A DNA stretch of 64,000 nucleotides. Source: Prorocentrum cordatum (Eukaryota; Sar; Dinophyceae; Prorocentrales; Prorocentraceae). The DNA lies in the NCBI GenBank assembly GCA_963575745.1, contig CAUYUJ010007269.1, positions 388,501 through 452,500 on the forward strand. Reading direction: 5' to 3'. Below the pieces are notes generated by a model. It saw nothing but the letters and a program-made list of their open reading frames with translations. It did not search any database and had not been told where the DNA came from. Shown here piece after piece: positions 24,183 to 33,720 of this stretch. The translations under genes were made by a program, and so were the position numbers. How positions within the stretch are numbered: position 1 is the first letter of the stretch; each line of letters begins with the position of its first letter.

Positions 24183-24280
24183 TATCGTCGTAGTTATCGT
24201 CGTCGTGATCGTCGTCGTCGTCGTCCGTCGTCGTCGTCGTCGTCGCCTCCGCCGCCGCCGTCGTCGTCTGTCGTCGTCGA

Positions 24281-24311
<31 letters not shown>

Positions 24312-24536
24312 CGTCGTCGTCGCCGTCGTCGTCGTCGTCGACGACGTCGTCGTCGTCGTTATCGTCGTCGTCGTGATCGGCCGTCGTCGTCGTCGTCATT
24401 GTCGTCGTCCGTCGCCGTTGTCGTCGTCGTCGGCCGTCGTCGACGTCGTCGCCGTCGTCGACGTCGTCGCCGTCGTCGTCGTTGTCGTCGTCATCGTCGT
24501 CTGTCGTCGTTGTCGGCGCCGCGTCCGCCGCCGCCT

Positions 24537-24577
<41 letters not shown>

Positions 24578-24720
24578 CGTCGTCGTCGTCGTCGTCGCCG
24601 CTCACGGCTCCACCGTCGTCGTATTCGTCATCGCCCGTCGACGTCGTCGTCTGTCGTCCGTCGCCCGTCGTCGCCGTCGTCATCGTCGTCCGTCGTCCAT
24701 CGCCGCCGCCGCCGCCGCTG

Positions 24721-24776
<56 letters not shown>

Positions 24777-24975
24777 CGTCGTCGTCGTCGTTATCGTCGT
24801 CGTCCGTAATCGTCGTTGTCGTCGTTGTCGTCACCGCCGCCGTCGTCGTCGTCGTCGCCGCCGTCCGTCGTCGTCGACACCGTCGTCCGTCCTCCGTCGT
24901 CAGTCGTCGTCGTCGCAATCACCGCCGCCGCCGCCGTCGCCGCCAGCCGTCGCCGCAACCGCCGCCACCGCCGCC

Positions 24976-25011
<36 letters not shown>

Positions 25012-25433
25012 CGTCGCCGACGTCATCGTCGTCGTCCGTCGTCGTCATCGTCCGTCGTCTTTGTCGCTGTCGTCGTTGTCGTCGTCGTTATCGTCGTCGT
25101 CGTAGTCGGCAGTCGTCGCTGCCGTCCGTGGTCGCCTCCGCCGCCGTCGTCGTCGACGTTTTCGTCGTCGTCGTCATCGTCGTCCGTCGTCGTCGTCGTC
25201 GTCATCGTCGCCCGTCGTCGTCGTCGTCGTCTTCGCCGTCGTCGTCGTCGTCGCCTCCGTCGTCGTCGTCGTGGTCGGCCGTCGTCGTCGTCGTCATGGT
25301 CGTCGTCGCTCGCCGCCACCGTCGTCGTCGTCGTCCGTCGCCGACGTCGTGGCCGTCGTCGTCGTTGTCGTCATTGTCGTCGTCGTCGTCGTCGTCATGG
25401 TCGTCTATCGTACCTGTCGTCGCCGCGTCCGCC

Positions 25434-25505
<72 letters not shown>

Positions 25506-25539
25506 CGTCGTCGCAGTCGTCGTCGTCATCGTCGTCGTC

Positions 25540-25570
<31 letters not shown>

Positions 25571-25648
25571 CGTCATCGACGTCGTCGCAGTCGTCGTTAC
25601 CGTCGTCGTCGTTGTCGTCGTTATCGTCGTCGTTATCGTCGCCGGCCA

Positions 25649-25680
<32 letters not shown>

Positions 25681-25983
25681 GACGCCGTCCGTCGTCCGTC
25701 GTCGTTGTCGTCGTCTTCGTCCGCCATCGACGTCATCGCCGACGTCGTCCTTGTCGTCGTTGTGGTCGTCGTCTGCCGTCGTCGTCCGTCGTTGTCGTCG
25801 TCGTCGCCGCTGCCGCCGCAGCCGTCGTCGTCCGTCGTTGTCGTCGTCGTCGTCGTCGTCGTGGTCGTCGTCGTCGTCGTCGTCCGTCGTCGTCGTCGTC
25901 GTCGCCGCCACCGTCGCCGCCATCGTCGTCGTCCGTCGTCGTTGTCGTCGTCTGTCGTCCGCCGTCCGTCGTCGTCGTCGCCG

Positions 25984-26015
<32 letters not shown>

Positions 26016-26073
26016 ACCGTCGCCGCCATCGTCGTCGTCCGTCGTCGTTGTCGTCGTCTGTCGTCCGTCGTCG

Positions 26074-26127
<54 letters not shown>
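20244..26127. repeat. 5.9-kb GTC/GAC triplet megasatellite
   Basis: Essentially continuous GTC triplets with ATC, GCC, TTC and CTC variants and occasional frame slips such as GTCCGTC. CACCGCCGCCGCC-AACGCCGCC blocks recur every few hundred bases, giving a loose higher-order structure. Plus-strand frames read poly-Val/Ser/Arg and minus-strand frames poly-Asp/Thr/Arg. A 1,910-codon open frame results only because stop codons cannot arise in the motif. Confidence 0.97.
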
Positions 26128-26338
26128 GCCCACCGATCTGGATCTTCAGAGGCACCGCGCTCGGCTCGAAGGAGGCCCCGCGGGGCTCGGCGGCGCCGTG
26201 CGGCCGCGAGAGGCGCGAGCCCAGGCACCTCGCTCGCCCGCCCTCCCTCCCTCCAGCCTCCGGCCTCCGCCTCCTCCGCGTGGCCCCTTCTCCTGCTCAC
26301 CCTCGCCCTCCCCTTCCTTACCCTCCTTTTCCTAGTTT
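26128..26338. other. Short unique linker
   Basis: GC-rich junction containing GATCTGGATCTTCAG, a block shared with the dispersed repeats at 10.6 and 32.9 kb. No gene seen. Confidence 0.5.
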
Positions 26339-26625
26339 TCCGCCTCCTCCTCCTCCTCCTCCTCCTCCTCCTCCTCCTCCTCCTCCTCCTCCTCCTCCTC
26401 CTCCTCCTCCTCCTCCTCCTCCTCCTCCTCCTCCTCCTCCTCCTCCTCCTCCTCCTCCTCCTCCTCCTCCTCCTCCTCCTCCTCCTCCCCCCCACCTCAT
26501 TTTCCTCCTCCTCCTCCTCCTCCACCCCTCCTCCTCCTCCTCCTCCTCCTCCTCCTCCCCCTCCTCCTCCTCCTCCTCCTCCTCCTTCTCCTCCTCCTCC
26601 TCCTCCTCCTTTTCCTCCTCCCTGT
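26339..26625. repeat. CTC triplet microsatellite
   Basis: Nearly pure CTC run of about 280 bp, poly-Pro/Leu/Ser in plus frames. Confidence 0.96.
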
Positions 26626-26715
26626 CCTACTCCGCGGCAAGCGGCGGCACGCCGGCCGCAACCCGCCACGGGCTGCCCACCGAACCACACCTTGGACGCC
26701 TCGGGTGACGACCGG

Positions 26716-28847
26716 ACAAACACACACAAACAGACACACACACAAACACACACACGCAGCCAACAAACACAAAACCACGCACAAACACACAAGCACACAC
26801 ACAAGCACACACCAACACACATAAACACACACAAACCTCCACACAAACACACCAAAAAGCACAACCAACCACACACACAAGCACACTAAAACACGCCCAC
26901 TCCCAAACACACAAACACAAACACACACACACACAAAAACGAACACACACACACAAACACACCCAAGCAAACAAACACATACAAACACATATTAACACGA
27001 ACACGCACACACACAAACAGACGCAAACACACAAGCACAAAAAAACACACACACAAACACACAAGCGCACACTCACAAACAAGCACACGCAGAACACACA
27101 CACAAACAGACAAACAGACACACAAACACACAAACACCCACACAAACACACAAACACACACACACGAAAACATACACACAAACACACACACACAACACCT
27201 ACAAACACACACAAGCAAACCAACACACAAACACACACAAACACACACGCAAACACATACACACACAACCAAACAAACACACAAACACACACACAAACAC
27301 AAACACACAAACACACACAAACACGAGCGCACACAAACACACACACACAAACACACACACAAACACACACAAGCAAACAACTGCACAAACACACACGAAC
27401 ACGCAAACACACAAACACACACAAACACTCAAAAGCAAGCAAACACACCGAGCAAACAAACAGATCAACAAACAAATACACACAAACGCGCACACAAACA
27501 CACAAACACATACACACACATACACATAAATACACACACGCAAACATAACGAACCACACACGCCCACAACCACGCAAACATGCAAGCACACAAACACGCA
27601 AACATAAGGAAACACACACAAACACACAAACAAACACACACACACACAAACACGCACACACACAAACACACACAAACACAAACACACACACACAAGCTAC
27701 AAGCACACACGCAGCACACAAAAACACATACAAACACACACAAACAAGAACGAACATACAAAAACACACACTCACACAAACACACACGCAAAAACACACA
27801 CAAACTCAGCAACACACAAAAACACAAACACACACGCACACACAAACACACGCAAACACACACACAAACAAACACACACACAAACAAACACACACACAAA
27901 CACACAAACACAAACAAACAAACACACACACACAAACACAAACACACACAACCACACGCAAACTCACACGCACATAAACACAAACACAATTACACACAAA
28001 CACGAACACACACAACCACGCACAAACATACACACAAACACACACAACCCCACACACAAGGACACACACACAAAGACACACAACCTCACACACAGAAACA
28101 CACACACAAACCATGACACGTACATGCAATCACACATAAACAAACACACAAAGAAACATACACTCACAAAAACCAACAAACACACAACTACACAAAGTCA
28201 ACACACACATGCACACCCTGACAAACACACAAACACACACACAAACACACACAATAGCACAAACACACACAACCACACACAATTACATACATGCACACAG
28301 CCACACGGACACACACGCACACACACAAACGCACACAAGCACAGTGACAACAGCACACAGACACACCCAGACACAAACACACGCACAAACACACACACAC
28401 ACACATACACACGAACACAAACACACACACAAACACACACCCATACACAAACACACACAAACACACACACAAACACACACACAAACGCAAACACAAACGC
28501 AAACACACACGGACCCACACACAATCACACACAAACACACACACAACCACACGCAAACTCACACAAACACGCACACATACAAACACACAACCACACGCAC
28601 ACACAAACACACACACAGGCAAACCCGCACACACACACCAACATACACACAAACACACACGAACATACACAACCACACCCACAAACACAAGCACCGCACA
28701 CAAAAACACACACACAACACACACACTAACACACACAAACACACAACGCCACACACAAACACACACACACAAACACGCACACAACCATACACACAAACAC
28801 ACAACCACACACAAGCAACCACACAAACACACAAACACACACATAAG
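26716..28847. repeat. ACACAA/ACACACAA array of 2.1 kb
   Basis: Mixed ACACAA and AC dinucleotide units with sporadic single-base variants. Minus-strand frames read Cys-Val alternations and plus-strand frames Thr-His alternations. It differs from the TTTAGGG-type telomere motif expected in algae. Confidence 0.96.
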
Positions 28848-29454
28848 GGGTGTTGAGCAGACGAGGGCTGGCTATGGCTATGGGTGCGGGTTGTCGGACC
28901 ACGGGGGGAGGCTTCCGTTCGAGCGGGGACCCCCATTCGATAACAAGCACCCATGGCCCTTTCCGTCCCCCTTATTGGTATGGGTGTGTGTTGTTCGCTC
29001 GTCATCGGGGTCTGCCCACGACGCCTCCACTTCCCCGACTTCCAGGAACCTCGGCTTCCAGCTCAGCTGCGCTCTCAGCCCGCACGGTCCACGAGCACAC
29101 CGCGAGCCTAGTGGGGCCCAGCTGACAACTGCTGCAGCCGCAGAGGAGTGCATGGGAGGAAAGCATGAGAGAAGGGAGGTGGCCAGCGGCTGATGGCCAG
29201 CAGCCGTTCCGCCTCTGCACGCCTCCTCCCCCAGGGGCCGCCCGTGCGGCGACGGATGATGAGGGTCAGCAGCTGTGCAAGACCAGCTCAGAGGTCTAGC
29301 AAAGCCATGCGTTTTATCCACATCGAAGACGCGCCGCGAGCATCTCGATCGTTTCTCGCGGCGAGCTTCCCAAAGTCTGAGCTCAGCTTTAGTCACTCTT
29401 GTGATGGCGAAACATAGAAAATACAAAAACACAAAAAAAAGGTCAACACGTATT
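28848..29454. other. No recognisable gene
   Basis: Unique sequence. The block CCAGGGGCCGCCCGTGCGGCG at 29232-29252 recurs at 29813-29833. No coding motif seen. Confidence 0.45.
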
Positions 29455-29547
29455 CAAAACATAGTCCCCAGACTATTGTTGGATTTTTGTTTGGATTAGT
29501 TTGGGGGTGTGCTTTACTTTTCGTCGAAAGTCCCCCTGTAGGGCAGG
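29455..29547. mobile_element. Truncated copy of the GTCGGGC MITE
   Basis: ATAGTCCCCAGACTATT through TCGTCGAAAGTCCCCCTGTAGGG closely follows the right half of the element at 45128-45307. The left end is not recognisable. Confidence 0.65.
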
Positions 29548-29554
29548 CGACCCC

Positions 29555-29795
29555 AGAATCGAATCGATAAGTCGGATCGGCGATCGAAATAGATCGGATC
29601 GGCGGAAATCGGCTGCCGAATCGGGAAACATCGAATCGGCGGAAATCGGGAGGCTAGTGTGCCTCCAATGAAATATCGGAGCCCACATCGGAAACCCAAA
29701 TCGAATCGAATCGAAATCGGAAACCAACGAAGTCGAATCGATTCGAATCGGAACAATCGAAACGAGCCCTGGTAGGGGGACAGGCCCGACTTAAC
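29555..29795. repeat. CGAATCGA-type short tandem repeats
   Basis: Irregular GAATCG/GGATCGGC units, ending in GTAGGGGGACAGGCCCGAC, which is a lone right terminus of the GTCGGGC MITE family. Confidence 0.75.
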
Positions 29796-29917
29796 TCTGC
29801 ACGCCTCTTCCTCCAGGGGCCGCCCGTGCGGCGGCTGCCCGCCTCCGACGCCGCTCCCGCGCCGCTGGAGGGGGGCCTCCACGGTCTGGGATCCTCCTCG
29901 AGCTCGAGCCCGAGCCC

Positions 29918-30270
29918 TGGCCTCCTCCTCCTCCTTCTCCTCCTCCTCCTCCTCCTCCTCCTCCTCCTCCTCCCCCTCCCCCTCCTCCTCCTCCTCCTCC
30001 TTCTCCTCCTCCTCCTCCTCCTTCTCCTCCTCCTCCTCCTCTCCTCCTCCCTCCTCCTCCTCTCCTCCTCCTCCTCCTCCTCCTCCTCCTCCCTCCTCCT
30101 CCTCCTCCTCCTCCTCCTCCTCCTCCTCCTCCCCCTCCTCCTCCCCTCCCCCTCCCCCCTCCCCCTCCTCCTCCTCCTCCTCCTCCTCCTCCCCCTCCTC
30201 CTCCTCCTCCTCCTCCTCCTCCTCCTCCTCCTCCTCCTCCTCCTCCTGCTCCTCCTCCTCCTCCTCTCCG
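29918..30270. repeat. CTC triplet microsatellite
   Basis: CTC run with CCC and TTC interruptions, about 350 bp. Confidence 0.95.
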
Positions 30271-30499
30271 CCGCCCCCCCCTCCCCATCTTGAGAGATAC
30301 GTCGCAGCGGGCAAGCTTTTCAGACTCGCGGGCCCCACGCCGGCGGGGCCCCACAGGGCTGCGGACGTCTGTGGAGGCTGCCCTCATCCGTAATGCCGCC
30401 GCAGGGAGGAGCAGGAACGGGAGGAGAGATGAGGCGGGGGAGCTCCTACTGTAGATGCCTCCTAGATGGGGTCCGAGTAGATGGGGTCGGAGGATCTCG

Positions 30500-30700
30500 C
30501 CAAATCGCCGATACATCGGCGATGCATCGCCGATGCATCCGCGATGCACTTATACATCGGCGATGCATCGCCGATGCATCCGCGATGCACTTGCGACGTC
30601 GGCGGTGCATCGGCGACGTCGGCGTGGAGAAAGCTGGGCCCCACATCGAACCCGCATCGCCGATGCATCCCCGATGCATCGGCGATGCGGCGCGATCCTC
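30500..30700. repeat. Palindromic GCATCGGCGATGC repeat cluster
   Basis: About ten units of ATCGGCGATGC and ATCCGCGATGC. Neighbouring units are mutually complementary, so the tract can fold into several alternative hairpins. The flanking AGATGGGGTCGGAGGATC (about 30477) recurs inverted near 30693-30728, making the whole cluster an inverted repeat. Confidence 0.85.
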
Positions 30701-30902
30701 CGACCCCATCTGCTCCGACCCCATCTAGGAGCCCTAGATACTGGCATCCCATTGCACGACCGTTGGAGGACATCATTCTGCCTCAGCTAGCCACCAGCCC
30801 TGCAGACAAGGAGTGGGCACGAGCCCCCATTGGCTCATGCTGGGGGTGCTCGTGATTGTGATTGCCGTGTGGCACGAAAAGGCGGGGCCCGCATGGGGAT
30901 AC

Positions 30903-31262
30903 TCAGTCCTTCTCCTTCTTGGCATACGTGCCGTTCCACTGTGCCGCCTGTTCCTCGGCCCCCTTGCGGTCCCTGATGAAGTGGTCAGCGACGCCCGTGT
31001 CGAGAGGGTCGCTCGGCTCCGGGGCGGAGAGCAGGGCCTGGATGCTGAGCAGGACGGTCCTGATCTGCAGAGCCGGGCTCCACTTGTCCTTCAGCACGTC
31101 CAGGCAGATGCGCCCGAGCTTGTCGATGTTCGGATGGTAGATCTTCGTCAGGAAGCGCACCTTGGGAGGCTCCATCGGGTAGCCCTCGGGGAGGAAGAGC
31201 TCCATGCTGTAGTGTCCACGAGCATAGGGCGTGCCATCGGGACCTTCCAGCACGATGTGGAA
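30903..31262 (-). CDS. UBC13: Ubc13-like E2 ubiquitin-conjugating enzyme, exon 2 (residues 34-152)
   Basis: The exon codes 119 residues and a TGA stop. It holds the E2 core in order: [36 protein letters not shown] with the HPN motif and the catalytic cysteine seven residues further on, and [16 protein letters not shown]. These are close to the UBE2N/Ubc13 family, whose members transfer ubiquitin and, with a Uev partner, build Lys63-linked chains in the cytoplasm and nucleus. With the 33 residues of exon 1 the product would be 152 residues, the usual Ubc13 length. The C-terminal tail (after DPL) diverges and ends KKEKD. The exact 5' splice border is unclear: the nearest AG (about 31295) would add some ten residues. 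The identity is secure, but whether this copy is functional is not. Confidence 0.9.
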   Translation of the reverse strand, partial: FHIVLEGPDGTPYARGHYSMELFLPEGYPMEPPKVRFLTKIYHPNIDKLGRICLDVLKDKWSPALQIRTVLLSIQALLSAPEPSDPLDTGVADHFIRDRKGAEEQAAQWNGTYAKKEKD

Positions 31263-31403
31263 ATCCACCCGGATCCCCATGTGGGGCCACCGGCCTGCGA
31301 CGGCGTGCTCCTCCCAGCAGCTCGAGAGGGCCCAACAACGCCAGAGAATCCCCACAACATTAACGAACAGAAGGCGCGAATGCAAGCACCACAATTGTTA
31401 GTC

Positions 31404-31598
31404 TCGGGTCGGGCGAAAGGGGGGGATAGCAAAGGGGGGGTTTGAGAATCAGCTCACGCAGCTGATTTTCCCGGCGCCTCCCGGCGCCGGAGGCGGCCAT
31501 GTATCGAGGAATGGGCCCCTCGGTGAGGCCGAAACCAGCTGCATGCAGCAAATTTCGTAACCCCCCCTTTCCCAATCCCCCCCTTTCGCCCGGCCCGA
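31404..31598. mobile_element. TCGGGTCGGGCG MITE, copy 2
   Basis: 195 bp with terminal inverted repeats TCGGGTCGGGCGAAAGGGGG and TCGGGCCGGGCGAAAGGGGG. It is flanked by an exact 5-bp direct repeat TAGTC, a good candidate target-site duplication. The interior matches copies 1, 3 and 4. Confidence 0.92.
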
Positions 31599-31687
31599 TA
31601 GTCCCGTGTTCTGTTCATAGACTCGACCCATCCCCAGAAGCACGAGATGGCCCAGTAATGCCACAGGAGCTCCCCGAATGGCCACTA

Positions 31688-31881
31688 TCGGGTCGGGCGA
31701 AAGGGGGGGATAGCAAAGGGGGGTTTGAGAATCAGCTCACGTAGCTGATTTTCCCGGCGCCTCCCGGCGCCGGAGGCGGCCATGTATCGAGGAATGGGCC
31801 CCTCGGTGAGGCCGAAACCAGCTGCACGCAGCAAATTTCGTAACCCCCCCTTTCCCAATCCCCCCCTTTCGCCCGGCCCGA
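31688..31881. mobile_element. TCGGGTCGGGCG MITE, copy 3
   Basis: 194 bp, nearly identical to copy 2. It lacks a matching left target repeat, as expected if it arose by duplication of the MITE-plus-flank unit and not by a new insertion. Confidence 0.92.
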
Positions 31882-32040
31882 TAGTCCCGTGTTCTGTTCA
31901 TAGACTCGACCCATCCCCAGAAGCACGAGATGGCCCAGTAGTGCCACAGGAGCTCCCCGAATGGCCACTCACAAGGCGCACAGATGCCCTCGACCCGGCT
32001 GCTCCCGAGCCTCAAATCCGCCAAGTGCGGGTGCTGGCGG

Positions 32041-32210
32041 TACACCCTGCGAAATGCTTAAGAAATCATGGGTTAAGAAACTCAGAGTCTCAGAATCTGA
32101 GAAAAAAAACCAGAACTTCGATTGAAATCTTAGGATTCACATTGAAACATTAAGAATAATCGAGACTCTCGCCGAAAACTTAGGTTTTCTTAAGCATCGC
32201 CTACGGTGTA
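32041..32210. mobile_element. TA-flanked MITE, copy 1
   Basis: Ends TA-CACCCTGCGAAATGCTTAAG and (inverted) TA-CACCGTAGGCGATGCTTAAG, about 25-bp imperfect inverted repeats with TA at both borders, as for Tc1/mariner-type insertions. Second copy at 46092-46260. The interior is AT-rich. Confidence 0.88.
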
Positions 32211-32228
32211 GAGGGCGAAGCCACGTGT

Positions 32229-32327
32229 ATACCGAGAATTTCCAGCGTCCACTTTACAATCAATGCTGGGCACTGGGTCTGTTTCGAGCTTCTGCGTCTC
32301 CTTGGTGATCCGCAAGGATATCGCCAT
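32229..32327 (-). CDS. UBC13: Ubc13-like E2 ubiquitin-conjugating enzyme, exon 1 (residues 1-33)
   Basis: Starts ATG at 32327 (MAISLRITKETQKLETDPV...) and runs to about Tyr33. It corresponds to the N-terminal helix of Ubc13-type E2s, where the pattern (R)I-KET-L--PVP-I is typical. This start is chosen because the family begins there; a longer open frame continues upstream into the spliced-leader relics, which would be 5' UTR. The adjoining 32328-32370 is the remaining leader. Confidence 0.85.
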
Positions 32328-32370
32328 CGCTGCAGCACGTCTCTTTTGAGAGCGAAGTCGAGGAGCAGCA

Positions 32371-32392
32371 GATTCGGCCAAAATGGCTCACG
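32371..32392 (-). other. Relict dinoflagellate spliced leader, proximal copy
   Basis: Reads CGTGAGCCATTTTGGCCGAA on the minus strand, about 45 bases upstream of the E2 ATG. It shares the AGCCATTTTGG core with the conserved DinoSL exon; differences are one inserted G and changes near the 3' end. No GT donor follows, so it is not an SL RNA gene. Confidence 0.8.
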
Positions 32393-32393
32393 A

Positions 32394-32414
32394 TTTTGTC
32401 CAAAACGGCTCCGG
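32394..32414 (-). other. Relict dinoflagellate spliced leader, distal copy
   Basis: Reads CCGGAGCCGTTTTGGACAAA on the minus strand, directly before the proximal relic. It aligns along the whole leader with two substitutions and a one-base deletion with a nearby change. Two relics in a row point to two rounds of trans-splicing and retroposition. Confidence 0.75.
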
Positions 32415-32754
32415 AGGAGGATAAGGAGGACAAAGAGGGGGGGGGCAACGTACGTCGCCAATGGCCACGCAGGTGCATGTAGGGAAGCACACGCAAGCCT
32501 GATAAGGGAGACAGAAGGTTGCAGATGTGCCCTGGCACTTGCACGGAAGGGGGCAGATCCAGCGAAGTGCTTCCGATGCGGCGGCCTGGATGGCGAGACC
32601 CGGCCCAACGAGGGGGCTGCGGCGCCAATGCCGCGCGTGCAGAAAGACGTGCTCGACCCGAGAACCTTGGAAAGCACGTAGAACTGCCCACACCTGGGCA
32701 CTGGGCAGTGGCCGTGCTGAGGATATCCATGGTGATGATACCGTGCCAAGGGAT
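32415..32754. other. Upstream region of the Ubc13-like gene
   Basis: No recognisable coding sequence or TATA-like element. The first 30 bases are GGA-rich. Confidence 0.4.
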
Positions 32755-33085
32755 GCGCTGCGCTGCGCTGCGCTGTGCCACACTGTGCTGTGCTGGACTG
32801 TGCTGTTTCACACTGTGTTGAACTGTGTTGCGCTCTAATGCGTTGTGTAACCAGTCATCCTCGGCGTCCGCATCTTGACCGAACTGATCTGGATCTTTAA
32901 CTCAAACTGCCTGCACGTATGATGCATGGTTCGCTCAGAGCTGGTTGTAGTTGAAACTTGTGGGATGCGCTCAACCTAGCTCAAGCTCAAGACCCCATTC
33001 AGTTCCGAAACGGGGCGAACCGGCATGGGGCGCAGGGCGATGGACGCGCCACGGGATGCGCCAGGGGCGCGCCAGGGGATGCGCC
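32755..33085. repeat. Dispersed repeat, copy 2 (partner at 10495-10840)
   Basis: GCTGCGCTGCGCTG run, GAACTGATCTGGATCTT, CAGAGCTGGTTGTAGT, CAGTTCCGAAaCGGG and GGACGCGCCA/GGGATGCGCC units in the same order as copy 1. Confidence 0.75.
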
Positions 33086-33214
33086 AGGGGACATGCCAGG
33101 GGGCGTATCAGGGAACGTGCGAACGTGCCATGGACGCGTCAGGGAACTGCCACGGGACCTGCCAATGGGTCATGCCAAGAGGACGGCCCACCCTGCTGTG
33201 TGAGTCTTCTCCGC

Positions 33215-33720
33215 AGGATCTGCGCTCCCAGGGCCACGACGCCTCAGAAATATCACTGGGTTTTTGCTCCAAGAGCCACGACCTCTGGAAAGCTATACTG
33301 GAACCGAACTCCCAACGCCACGATACTTAGTAAACTACGCTGGGTCCGCGCTCCCAGCACAATAATCCCGAGTATGCGAATTACATTGGGTTCGAGCTCT
33401 CAGGGCCACGGTCCTTGGTACGTTAAACTGTGTCCGCGCTCCAGGGGCCACGATCCCTTGGAACTTACGCTGCGTCCGCGCTCACAAGGCCATGACCCTA
33501 AGTGAATGACACTGCGTCCGCGATCCTAAGACCAGTCCCTTGTAAATTACGCTGCGTCCCGCGCTGCGAGGGCAACAATCCTTAGTCAGTCAAACTGGGT
33601 TCGCGCTCCCAGCGCCACGATCCCTTGATCCGCGCTCCCAAGGCCATGATTTGCATTGATTGTTTTTGCGCTCCAAGGGGCCGCCACCATGCCTTCAGCA
33701 CGTACTGTGGCCTGGACTTG
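33215..33720. repeat. Satellite of about 50 bp
   Basis: About nine diverged units of pattern CTGcGTCCGCGCTCcCAgGGCCACGATCCcTtGgaAATTACG. Related short tracts lie at 2190-2335, 6610-6680 and 50815-50950. Confidence 0.8.

Larger units (their letters stand above)
31404..31970. repeat. Tandem duplication of 284-bp unit inside intron
   Basis: MITE plus about 90 bp (TAGTCCCGTGTTCTGTTCAT to GAATGGCCAC) occurs twice, almost identical, offset by 284 bp. A third, much degraded version of the 90-bp part (GAGAGGGCCCAACAACGCCA) lies at about 31320-31365, next to exon 2. Confidence 0.9.
31263..32228 (-). other. Intron of the Ubc13-like gene (borders approximate)
   Basis: About 970 bp between the two coding exons. 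It contains two MITE copies in a tandem duplication and a TA-flanked MITE ending only about 20 bp from exon 1. No clean donor-acceptor pair joins Tyr33 to Phe34. Candidate borders are GT at about 32231 or 32223 (reading minus) and AG at about 31295. Confidence 0.6.

Noticed and set aside
21157-26889. A 1,910-codon open frame on the plus strand
   Set aside because: It is the GTC array plus the CTC run read in a stop-free frame; composition is almost entirely Ser, Val, Arg and Leu, and neighbouring frames are equally open.
26627-27799. Cys/Val-rich long frames resembling metallothionein-like proteins
   Set aside because: They are the reverse reading of the ACACAA array; all frames show the same alternation.
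26716-28847. Telomere-type repeat
   Set aside because: ACACAA does not match the TTTAGGG-type telomere motif of algae and is internally irregular.
30455-30855. Short plus-strand proteins with repeated MHRRCI units
   Set aside because: They arise from the GCATCGGCGATGC palindromic cluster and appear on both strands.
31737-32045. Extra exon within the Ubc13 intron (minus frame of about 100 codons)
   Set aside because: It runs straight through the MITE and the duplicated segment, and Ubc13 length is already complete without it.
32371-32414. Functional spliced-leader RNA gene
   Set aside because: No GT donor follows either core and the sequences are degenerate and tandem; relics in a 5' UTR fit better.
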